From NCBI RefSeq assembly GCF_030272615.1, contig NC_081408.1, positions 762,466,673-762,530,672 of the forward strand: a stretch of DNA of 64,000 nt, read 5' to 3'. Made by a program: the position numbers and the translations under genes. The notes under the pieces are model-generated. The model made no database searches and was not told where the DNA came from. It was given only the letters and a program-made list of their open reading frames with translations. Shown in pieces: positions 54,841-64,000 of the stretch; positions within the stretch are counted from its first letter, which is position 1, and each line of letters starts with the position of its first letter. Source of the stretch: Cryptomeria japonica (lineage: Eukaryota; Streptophyta; Pinopsida; Cupressales; Cupressaceae).

Positions 54841-55490
54841 ATGATTGCTGATATTCACTTTGAAGGATGCAAACTACCATGGGTCTTGGGAGAGTCCATT
54901 AATTTCCTTAGATACATGGTTTGATTCAGATTATATTCTCCCTTACCTTGCTCCTTGAATTTCCCTTTAAGCTCTGCTTGCTTTGAAGTGGAAGTTTCTA
55001 ATGATTCTAGATCAAGATATACTGAAAATGGACTATATTTCCTTTTTATAGGGACTCTTATTTTGGGCCTTGATCAAATATTATTGCAATATATGCATGT
55101 ATTCGAATCACCTTTGACCATGACTTCAGTTCCATTGTGTGGGAACTTGATGCATTGATGATAAGTTGAATGCATTTCTTTCATTGCGTGTATCCAAGGT
55201 CATCCTAAAAGTATATTATATGTAATATCAAGCTCAAGGACTTGGGAAATCACATCCTTTGTTACTAGCACAATTCTTAGAGGTAGAGTGACTATTCCTT
55301 TTGAGGAGCATTTGTCATCATCATATGCCTTTATAGTGATCATTCTTCTAGAATCTACAAAAAATTTAGAGAATCATAATGCTAAGATAGCTTTCAAAGT
55401 ACAAATATTGAGACCTGGTCCTCCATCTTTCAAGTGTCATTTCATACAATGTTTATGGAGGAGAGTTTCAATGTGAAGTGGCATATTTTG
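54841..55490 (-). pseudogene. Protease of Ty3/gypsy remnant J
   Basis: Minus strand: LKDGG (about 55425), NICTLKAIL-like strand in another frame, MITIKAYDDDKCSSKGIVTL, VTKDVISQVLELDITYNILL, PWIHAMKEMHSTYHQCIKFP and HNGTEVMVKGDSNTCIYCNN (about 55110), then ELKGKFKEQGKGEYNLNQ near 54940. It matches the Gypsy-A protease on both sides of the element C insertion. Several stops. Confidence 0.82.
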
Positions 55491-56756
55491 TGGTTGTTGT
55501 GGAGATGTGTCATGTACTTTAGTTAATGTAAGGCAATGAGGGGTAGAAATATATCCCACCATGACTTGATATGGTCCATCTTCATATCGGTAAGGACGGA
55601 TATCTCTTGCAAGGTTTTGTCCAAAATAGCTTTGTGTGAGGTTGAAAAGTGCAAAAGTTCAAGGATTGAAATGAGATCGGGTGTCTTTCCCAATTGGTCT
55701 AAAAGGTCATATTGGTTATTGGATGATGAAGTCATTTTGGATGTAACACATTATAAAGAAACTTCACCCCTTTGATTAGTGACATTGCATTTACGAGCTT
55801 TTCCTTTTATGGTTATGGTAGTTTTATGCTTGTTCAATTCAGTGATGTGGTTGACACTGTAATCATAAGCCACATTACTGTAATTGGCATTATTGTTTGT
55901 TTTAGGGACCTTTCCCTTACCATATTTTGGAAATGGTTTCTTGAAAATCACATGCTCTTCATTGGAAGTATGACTATCAACTTCCATTTTGCCATCATCA
56001 ATAAGATCTTGAATGAGATTCTTCAGTTTGTGACAATTGCACCATAAAGGTTTTACCCTTTTCTCAAATGATAGTATCTGGTATTATAATGAGCTTTTTG
56101 GCAACCAATTTCTTTAGTGCACTTTCAATTGGTTCTCCCAAAGGTGTGTACTTCCTTGGAAGTCTTGGTGCTCTTTGTGTATTTAATTGATTATTAAATG
56201 AACTAGCACTGAGACAACTTATTATTGATTTGAACACATTGGCATCCACAACCCCATCATTGAAGGTATTCTTGTTCTTATTCCAAAATCAAGGTTTATC
56301 TTTCCCATTAGAAACATCTTTGTTTTCTTTGGATAACTTGATGGTGCCTTCCTCAATGAGGACCTTCTCAATAGATATACTTTTTTCAATAACTTCTTTG
56401 AATGTAGATAAACATGTTTATGAACTTGGTCATATCTAGTGTCCTTTTTCACATTTTGGGTAAACATTTGAACCATATGCTTTTGTGGAATTTGACAAGG
56501 GTATCGACTAGAAAAACTTCTCCATCATTGTAGAAATGATGCAAAACACTCCATTTTTCTCCTTTGTGTCACATAAAGTGGTCATTGATACTCTGCATTC
56601 AATGTTGTATAAAGGTCTCTATCAACTCACCCCAACACTTGATCCTAGGTGGTAACTGAGAAAACCATTCCATGGCTTGTCCACCTAAACTTTGTGGAAA
56701 TAATCTCATCAAGTAAGAATCCTCTCATGTCAATTCTATGCAAGCCATGAAAAATT
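55491..56756 (-). pseudogene. Gag C-terminal part of remnant J
   Basis: Minus strand, in order: gag core FPQSLGGQAMEWFSQLPPRI (about 56710-56640), QCMTT-like decayed stretch, MVQMFTQNVKKDTRYDQVHK (56476), PRKYTPLGEPIESALKKLVA (56140), the NCHKLKNLIQDLIDDGKMEV knuckle tail (about 56040), SYNVAYDYSVNH-type linker and YDLLDQLGKTPDLISILELL (55706). Parallel to 22960-24300 of Gypsy-A. Frames change at least four times. Confidence 0.82.
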
Positions 56757-57630
56757 TGTTGGGAAAATGGTGTCTCAACCTTGCATTTACATGAGGTTAC
56801 TATTTATAGTAAGTTTTTGTTTGAGCATGAAATGGTGCGAAATTCTCCATGAAGCTTTTGGTTTGCTAGATAAGAATTCTGATAAAGTTACATCACAAGA
56901 TCACAACTAGTTTTGAAGATATTAAATTTTTCATTTTGGAGGGGTCCAATGAAAGATTTAAATTTGATTTTGAGGACTTTAGAGGGCCCAAAAAACCTTG
57001 AAAAGTGCGTTTATATGGCATGTCTATTTATGAGGATATAGATCACTTCATGAGCTTTCTGGCACTTCAAACAATTCGTCAATCGGACACACGGTTCTCA
57101 AGTTATGGCCTCCGAAAGTTTGTACTCCTAAAATAGGAAATATAAAATACATCAGACACATAAATGAGTTGTAAAAAGGGAGGGACTCGTCATAGGGAAT
57201 CTAGAAGGGAGATAAGGTTGACTACACCTTATTGGGTGGTTGTAGCCCATGGTTTTGCAATACCATTTGATGGTTTCTTGTATTATATCTCCTATATATG
57301 AGGTGCATGAGATAGAGGTTGAGTGTAAGAGAGTCTTATGGCTATTGAGTTACCTCTGAATCTCTGATTAGTGGTACTCCTATGAAGAGATTTCTCTACA
57401 AGTATATTGTAATCTATTTTTTATTGTGGAATAATATATTGGGCGGCTTTTGGAGAGTGGGGGTTTTCTCCTGAAAGGGTTTTCCCCACGTAAATCATAG
57501 TGTTATGGTTTGAATGTTATTATATCTATTTCTATTTTCTGTAACTGTTGTGAAGATCTATAATTTTTTTTGCATTACCCTCCTCTCAAGGTTAGTGTAG
57601 GAAGTTGTTATGCTACTTAAATTCCTTACA
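56757..57630 (+). mobile_element. Solo copia LTR N in J gag
   Basis: 874 bp, TGTTGGGAAAATGG..TTCCTTACA, flanked by perfect AAATT (56752-56756, 57631-57635). Removing it rejoins J gag (REF before, FMACIELT after). Plus orientation from TATATATGAGG (about 57291) and the U5 signal GGGTTTTCCCCACGTAAAT followed by GTGTTATGG. Confidence 0.9.
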
Positions 57631-58044
57631 AAATTCTCTAATGTGCTTTAGGATCTCCTTTTCCTTTATATTTGTCAAATTTAGGCACCACAAAATATGG
57701 AGGAAAAAGTGGCATTGGTATGCTTCTATCAATTGGATAAGGACATATGTCATGAATTGTGAAATTCTTGGTTGGTGTTTGCATACTTTTCATTTGTTGT
57801 TGCAATTCCTTAATTTTTTGTTGCAAACCATTGCTTGGCAGTACTTTGTCTCTTTGATCTATCTCTATGCTTGAGCCATCGGGAGGAGGAGGAGGGATAT
57901 ATTGTATGTAAGGATGATTTTGTTCATATATGTGTTGACATGGTGAAGGAATGTAGTCATTGTATGAGCCACCTGGTATGGTATTATGATGAAGTGCACT
58001 AGGCTTGGGGCAAGTATATGTGTCATGATTGTTTATAGGAGAAT
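57631..58044 (-). pseudogene. Gag N-terminal part of remnant J
   Basis: Minus strand: PKPSALHHNTIPGGSYNDYI (about 58010), QHIYEQNHPYIQYIPPPPP, LQQKIKELQQQMKSM (57829), CPYPIDRSIPMPLFPPYFVV (57750) and PKFDKYKGKGDPKAH (57690). It matches 22512-22900 of Gypsy-A. Cut at 58044 by LTR M. Confidence 0.82.
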
Positions 58045-59035
58045 TGCAACATAAAAAATCAAATTTAATGATTCAACCACCGAAACTCAAATACAATCAA
58101 ATCAATTTGTAAGCACAATAAGAAATTATGCGAATAACAATATTTGAATAACAAATTCAATCAAATCAATCAAACACAATAATAAATTGTGTGAATAACA
58201 ACAATTGAATAACAAATTCAATCAAATCAATTAAACACAATCAATCACTATTTGCACAAAAGCTCCTATCACCAATTTCTCTTCTCAATCTTTTCACACT
58301 TGTAAACTTGCATTAAGACACAAAGATTTCGAAGATGGTGGTTGATGAAAAAAGGAGACTGGTGACAAATTTATAAAAATTGGAGAGAAGAGAATTGATT
58401 AAGAGATGGAACTGGAGTGAGCAAATAAGTTGATTGATAATTAAAGAAGTGATTGAAAAAATTAATTGAATTAATTAATTAGTCAGAAAAGGTGGAACTC
58501 AAGGGTGAATGTTAGTTAGAAATTAACATGTGCAGTAGTAATTAACATAAAATTGCTTTTAATCTAAATTTGGATTTAAAACTAATTTTTAAAATTATCC
58601 AAAATCATGTTCATGAGATAAAATTAAGAATTTGAGAATTTGGAATTTAGAACTGAGAGATGAATTAGAATAAATAAATCTAAAAAATTAATTTAATCTG
58701 GAAGACATAGTTCGCTAATTAAATAATTTAAAGAAATTATTTAATTATGGGAAAAATAGAAATTGAATTTAAATAATAAAGACTATTTAACTAAAGTTGG
58801 AATTCAAAATTAATTAAATAATAAAATTATTCAATTAATTTATAGAGGGAAAGTTGAATGATTAAATGATTGGAGGGAAACTAGAAGAAATTGAATAATT
58901 AGTATTGATGAAATGTGATGATTGAAATTAATTTAGAAGAATAAAGATTAGATTAATTAAATAATTATTTAATTATTTAATTAATGAAGATTTATAATTA
59001 GTATGTTAATCAAGAGATGTTTTTAGGTGTCTACA
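58045..59035 (-). repeat. LTR M (3' LTR of a Tat-like element)
   Basis: 991 bp on the minus strand, TGTAGACACCTAAAAACATC..TTTATGTTGCA, preceded on that strand by polypurine AAAAAGGGGCAAA (59048-59036). Rich in AATTAATTAA hairpins (58440-58990), like L and K. It cuts into J gag. The left edge was placed at a TG (58045) and is less certain than the right. Confidence 0.75.
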
Positions 59036-59352
59036 TTTGCCCCTTTTTGAGACAATGTTGTTTCAAAGAAAACAAAAAATTTCTTGCCCCAACGTGTCTC
59101 AACGACAGTAGGGTGTAAATATGCCCCCTTGGAAAATTGATCAAAAAATTGGAAATTGAGACCAATTTAACAATAATATGCTCTTGAGTGATAGTTTCAA
59201 ATTTTGCGCATTTTCAAGCTCATTTGATTGATGTACAAGTGCTTCAAAGTTCAGGGTGACCATGACCATTTTGGATGGAAAACACTAATTTTTTGGTCAT
59301 AAATAGGAAATTCTAGGTTCATTTGGATCATTTGCATTCATTGAGTTTAGAG
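59036..59352 (-). other. 3' interior of element M
   Basis: Polypurine tract, then TTTGAGACAATGTTGTTTCA and GCCCCAACGTGTCTCAACGA, wording close to 6098-6140 of the LARD element and rc of 40320-40360. No ORF. Cut by element G at 59353. Confidence 0.6.
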
Positions 59353-60676
59353 TGTTAGCAACAAAAATGAGGGAAAACTAAGAGGGGAGGGGGGGGTGAA
59401 TCAGTTTTCACTGAACCTACAAGATTAATCACAAAAACAGATATGATAAACTATAGCAATAATAGAGATAAGAAAGATGATAACACAACACTAAGATTTT
59501 GACGTGGAAAACCTAGTTAAGGGAAAAACCACGATGGGAACCTACCCACAATAAGATGATACTCTGCAGTAGTATGTGAAAATATTACAATGGGGAATGC
59601 ACATGCATTTAAGTACACCGCCTAGAGCTCACTACTCAAATGATAATAACCCAGAAGGCTACAACCCTTGGGGAGGTCTTACTGACTTACAACAAGATTT
59701 ATACTACAATCTAGAAGGAATGATTGCAATAGCAGCATCTCCAAAAGCCTGATGATAGTTTTGGTTAAGCACAATGTTTGCTCTACAACACCAAACTCTT
59801 CTCAATCACAATGTCGAAGGATGAATCACTTGATCGCACATACACCACTCTCTGATAATGTAGACACAACCATGACACCCAAATTACATTACAATATCAC
59901 CTATTTATACAACTCATCAACCTTGACAACAAGGTCAGCTAAACCCTCAACTCATAATCACAAAATCACATCACATGATACAAAGATAAACCACTGGACC
60001 AATATAATGATTTACATGACATAACATGGTCCTAAACCAAATATCCAAATGCTCAACACCATCGAAAATCATGCCAAGATCAACCACAACACGCTACACC
60101 ACCGAGAAAAGTTGCATAACACGAAGAACATCACTGGTTCAACAAAATCACCAAAAACTCACACAATGATTAATATGGATCATCAAGACAAATAGGAAAC
60201 GATTAGGAAACACCAGCAAGCATGTTAGAATCATCAATAATATATGCACCAACACCACTTATCAAATCTTCATCAATCAACATCTGAAACTCAAGAACAC
60301 TCAAACAACAGCAACTATCACAAAGAAAGATAACTTGCAGAGCACTAAATCACGAAGCATCTAAAATGAAGATACACAAGACCATCCCAAACAATATCCC
60401 AAAATATCAGATCAAGATCTAATCATATCAAAATATACTGGAGGAAATACTGAACTCTTCAAAGCACTGATCAGATAAACAAGCTGCAAAACTAGATCAT
60501 ATCATATGATCAATTAAGCTTCTCAGATTGCCAACACCAGAACAAAAGAATATAATGATACTAAAGCTACTCCACACACAAAACCATAATCATAGTGAAC
60601 CAATATGCAATCACCAAAGAAAGAATATGTTGACATCAATGACAACAACATATCCTAGCAGCAACAATGCCCAACA
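59353..60676 (-). repeat. 3' LTR of element G
   Basis: C-rich U5 motif as G run at 59383-59397 (+ strand GGGGAGGGGGGGGTGAATCA). ORFs inside (59752-60024, 60528-60839) have no family features. Confidence 0.85.
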
Positions 60677-60981
60677 ATCTCCCCCTTTGGCATTGATGGA
60701 AACATATGAATGCGAAAAAAAATCAATGCAAATAAAGAAACATCTCCAACAAACTCCTCCTAAGATCAAGCAAATAAAATACTTTTTCACATGCATCTCT
60801 TCCCCTTTGACAACAATGCTAAAGACAAAATACAAATAATTCATCTCTCCCCAAAACTCATCCTCATGAATCTCTCCCCCTAAAACACTTAACTAGACTA
60901 CTCCACCAGAGGAGAAACACCAACTCATCAATCTATATAAAGTGATAAGATTGTCCACCAAATTGATGCAACTCAATGCAT

Positions 60982-61829
60982 CTAGTTCTCATCAAGAGGG
61001 GTGGATACCCCTAACTTGTCTCTCAAATAGACAAATGTATCTGTAGGTAAAGGCTTAGTGAAAATGTCAACAATTTATTTCTTTGTAGACACATACTCCA
61101 ACTTCACTGAATTTCTCCCTCAAGTAATGATATTTGATTGACAAATGTTTAGTCTTTGAATTTTGCATCAGATTCTTTGACATGTTGATAGCACTGGAAT
61201 TATCACAGTATATGATAGTAGCCTCATCATAGATAACTCTCATGTCCTTCAAATTTTGCTTCATCCAAACCACCCGAGTGTAGCTACCAATAGCAACAAT
61301 GTACTCAGCTACAACAGTAGATAAGGATATTGAATCTTGTTTCTTACTAGCCCATGAAACCAATTTCTTAACCCAAAAAGAAAGCACCACTAGATGTACT
61401 CTACCAGTCATCAACATCACCATCCCAATTAGTATTAGTGTAAGCACATAACATGAAATCATCATTCCTTGGATACCAAAAACCATAATCCACAGTTCCC
61501 TTCAAGTATTTGAATATTCTCTTAAATACAGTGAAATGACTCTCTTTAGGATCAACTTGATATCTAGTGGCCATGCACACAACATGCATAATGTCCGACC
61601 TAGTATGAGTAAGATGTAGTAGTCCACCAACCATAGACCTATACAAACTCTGATTAGCTTTCAAAGATTCATCATTCTTAGATAATTTACAGCTAGTCAC
61701 CATAGGAGTTCCAACCAGTTTGGAGTCATCTAACCTAAACTTCTTCAACAATTCCTTCACATATTTAGTTTGAGATATAAAGATGTTACTACTTATCAAG
61801 TTGCCATTAGTTTTTATATTCAAAGTCAT
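60982..61829 (-). pseudogene. Element G pol: RT end and RNase H
   Basis: Minus strand 61829-61401: IFISQTKYVKELLKKFRLDD, GTPMVTSCKLSKNDES, YRSMVGGLLHLTHTRSDIMH, FKRIFKYLKGTVDYGFWYPR, the RT thumb/connection of copia. After a frameshift: WASKKQDSISLSTVVAEYIV (TEAEY replaced by VAEY) and IIYCDNSSAINMSKNLMQNS with KTKHLSIKYHYLREKF. A further frameshift near 61070 leads to VDIFTKPLPTDTFVYLRDKL and a natural stop at 60984-60982. It may be SIRE-like, not settled. It could be kin to the autonomous partner of the pol-less elements C, D and H; this is inference from shared LTR signals. Confidence 0.88.
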
Positions 61830-62932
61830 AGTATATATTCTAGTCAGTTAGCACTACCGAATCATGAAGTCGGTATAAACAAAGAAGTCGGTATGCACAG
61901 TCTAGTCGGTTACAAAAGAAAGTAGTCACAGAACGCAGTATACACCGAGCTGTCTACCGAGTATCTTTTTATGGCTACCGAGCAGTAAAGTTAACACACC
62001 AAGTTGATATTCACCGAGTGAAATGTGTTACCAAATACATTGAACCTAGACATGCATATGAAAACATGTTACAAGATCGAGGCACATCTAACCGTTATTA
62101 CATTGGAAATTGCACTAGAAGATTGTGTATGATTGTGAGGTCAATCTAACCAATTAAATATTTTGTTTAGTTATTCATTCGAGGAATCTTGTTTGTAAGA
62201 TCGAAGCAATGAATTGGATCACCATTTTAAGAGATCTATATATAAAGCATTATTGAAGTGTATGTATGTATGAAGGAAGACTATTACAGAGACAGAGGTC
62301 ACCGAGAAGGTTTTCAGAGAATAGTTAAAGAATAGAGTAAACAGAAGGGTTTACCGAGTTACTATATGGGTTACCGAGGTATGCTATAAGCAAGGTAATC
62401 TTATCCTGAGCACATAGAATCTTCTATAACATTTCAGATGTAAAGTTGCAGATGTTAGTAATTATTTTATTGTAATATTGTGAAGTTAAAAGAGAAACCT
62501 TTAATAGGGTAAAAGACTCTAACCAAGTCTATAAATTGTAAAGCCTCTAACCAAGTGCAACATTCAGAATAAATGTTGTAAAATCCTTTAGTAAGGTAGA
62601 TCTAATAGATCTTGTTACTCCTAACAGGGTAAGCTATCAGAAATAGCTAAATGTAGCTCTAACTGAGCATTCTTTATTATTGTTGTAGTGAAGTTGTGGG
62701 TGCCATCCCCACCACAGTTTTTCTCTCTAACTAAGAGTTTCTGCGTAACCAAAATATATGTGTTATGGAGTGAATCATGTATGATTGTTATCTATTTGTT
62801 TTAACTTTATTTTATGTTACTGCACTACTTTGTTTATGCATAACAGTAAGGTTATTATTCAAGAAATGTTTTGAAGTACTGATTCACCCCTCTCCTCTTA
62901 GTACATTAGCTTTCCATATTGGACCTAACAAT

Positions 62933-62945
62933 TGGTATCAGAGCT
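62933..62945 (+). other. Primer binding site of element H
   Basis: TGGTATCAGAGCT, initiator-Met type, two bases after LTR end. Confidence 0.88.
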
Positions 62946-62992
62946 TGAATCTTGGAAAAGGGTTTAACTACCTAAAGAGAAAGATCTTATCA

Positions 62993-64000
62993 ATGGAAGG
63001 CTATAAACAATCTCAGAGGATTGTGTATCTACAAGAAGGGTTGGATCATGCAAATCAAGTGATTGCAGAAATGCAAAGGCAAATGCAAAAATCTTTGAAA
63101 GTAAGAAGAAGATTATCTAATGACTTGCAGAATTCTCAAGAGTTAGTGGAAAAAATTGAGACATCGTCTAAGAATAGTATATTTGAAGAGACTGAAGAAA
63201 TGATTGGAGTATTGAAAGAAAAGAACAAAGCATTGGCTGATCAACTAAAAGAAATGAAAAGAGAACATGAACATTTCAGTACACAGATGACTGAAAATCT
63301 AGATACATTGAGGATGGCAGAGGATAAAGCAAGAGATCTACAAAGAGAGAAACAACAACTTGAAGTCTTAGTATTTGATAAGAATGATGAAATCATAAGG
63401 TTAACTGGGATTCAACAAAATATGATAGATCAACTAAGTTATGCACATCATGAAGCAATTCTAAAGAATGATGAAAATCAAGAATTAAAACTTGAAGTAT
63501 CAAGGTTGACTGATGAACTTGAAACAGAGAAGAAATCCAAAGAAACATTGAAGAAGAGTTATGATGCATCAAAGATGTTGGATGAGCAACTGAATACAAG
63601 AAGACCCAACAAAGATGCAGGACTCGGTTACAAAGGAAAAGAACCAACCGAGAAAGGAATTCATACTACTGAGAGAGGAGAATCATCAAAGCAAGCTGGA
63701 AATAGGAATAACATCAAAAGGAAGAAGCCTATTTGCTACTACTGTGGAAATCAAGGTCATACTACCAACATATGCCAGATTAGAAAAGGTAAGCAACCGA
63801 ATATCACTAAGTCCAATGGATATTGTTAAAATTGCAATAAATATGGTCATACATCTAATCAATGTAGGACAAAGTCTATTAACAACTATCAGAAGGCAAA
63901 ATTCAAAGGGTTTTGTAGAAACTACAATAGATATGGACATAGTACCAAGAAGTGTTGGTCTAAGCAAAAGAACTACATGTGGTGTCCACACCGAGCAAAC
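62993..64000 (+). pseudogene. Coiled-coil / zinc-knuckle gag-like protein of element H (incomplete)
   Basis: ATG at 62993 opens MEGYKQSQRIVYLQEGLDHA. The first 278 codons are open, the best preserved of the three homologues. Residues about 10-200 form a long coiled coil (VIAEMQRQMQKSLKVRRRLS, LKEKNKALADQLKEMKREHE, LEVSRLTDELETEKKSKETL). A polar linker KGKEPTEKGIHTTERGESSK follows, then a perfect knuckle CYYCGNQGHTTNIC (63736-63777). A TAA at 63827 lies where a second knuckle begins (NCNKYGHTSNQC); a third is damaged (CRNYNRYGHSTKKC). No UBN2 domain. The frame continues past the window end. Confidence 0.82.

Larger units (their letters stand above)
59353..61845 (-). mobile_element. Ty1/copia element G, 3' part
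   Basis: 3' LTR 59353-60676 (1,324 bp, minus strand TGTTGGGCATTG..GCTAACA), polypurine tract CCAAAGGGGGAGAT (60690-60677), then RNase H and the end of RT. The 5' part is missing; sequence changes to element H at about 61845. The LTR is of the same type as solo LTR F and shares its tract and C-rich U5 motif with C, D and H. Confidence 0.85.
61846..64000 (+). mobile_element. Copia-type element H, 5' part
   Basis: LTR (left edge near 61846, possibly truncated) ends CCTAACA at 62930, followed by TGGTATCAGAGCTTG (62933) and a gag-like ORF that runs off the window. LTR signals: ACCACAGTTTTTCTCTCTAA, GTGTTATGGAGTG and GATTCACCCCTCTCCTCTTA. It contains ACCGAGT/TCGGTA words repeatedly (61855-62390). 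No TG start was identified at the junction with G. Confidence 0.8.

Noticed and set aside
1-64000. tRNA, rRNA, snRNA or miRNA genes
   Set aside because: None recognised by eye; primer binding sites match tRNA 3' ends only and are not tRNA genes. A tRNAscan or Infernal run would be decisive.

Overview
This window is transposon-on-transposon DNA from a large plant nuclear genome. No host gene, rRNA, tRNA or CRISPR array could be supported. Three things suggest a seed plant: Ty1/copia elements primed by initiator-Met tRNA, Ty3/gypsy elements of the Tat-like type, and plant-mobile-domain (PMD) genes. The density of old, nested, mostly non-autonomous LTR elements and the A+T-rich sequence would fit a gymnosperm, but that is inference.

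Layout. (1) 1-4525 plus 13772-~15450 is the 3' half of a Ty3/gypsy element on + ('Gypsy-0'): integrase C-terminus, spacer, an antisense PMD gene, polypurine tract, LTR. (2) It is interrupted by a complete 9,246-bp non-autonomous LTR element on - (4526-13771, LTRs of 1,565 bp, duplication ATCAC) that carries its own PMD gene, again antisense to the element, and a Pro/Ser-rich ORF. (3) 15460-40375 is a second Ty3/gypsy element on + ('Gypsy-A'): gag, protease, integrase tail, spacer and antisense PMD gene, without RT, RNase H or integrase core. Its gag is split by element B (16100-22506, -) and its protease by copia-type element C (24512-34155, +). C contains two solo LTRs (K, F). (4) The LTR at 40376 ('L') is split by element D (41007-54600, duplication TATTG). 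D contains a probable solo LTR 'I' (44261-50725, duplication ACAAA), which contains a Ty1/copia Tork-like element E (45014-49838, -, duplication GGGCA). (5) 54841-58044 is a Ty3/gypsy gag-protease remnant J (-) holding solo LTR N (duplication AAATT). LTR M, the 3' end of copia element G (-), and the start of copia-type element H (+, running off the window) follow.

Two recurring designs stand out. All three Tat-like units place a PMD gene antisense between the pol end and the 3' LTR, with a probable 5' intron and a repeated GTGAAAACC-type motif in the spacer. Elements C and D share LTR signals, a coiled-coil/zinc-knuckle gag-like ORF and a second ORF of roughly 1,050-1,100 codons with no recognised domain; neither has a recognisable pol. 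All coding regions carry stops or frameshifts, so most are annotated as pseudogenes.
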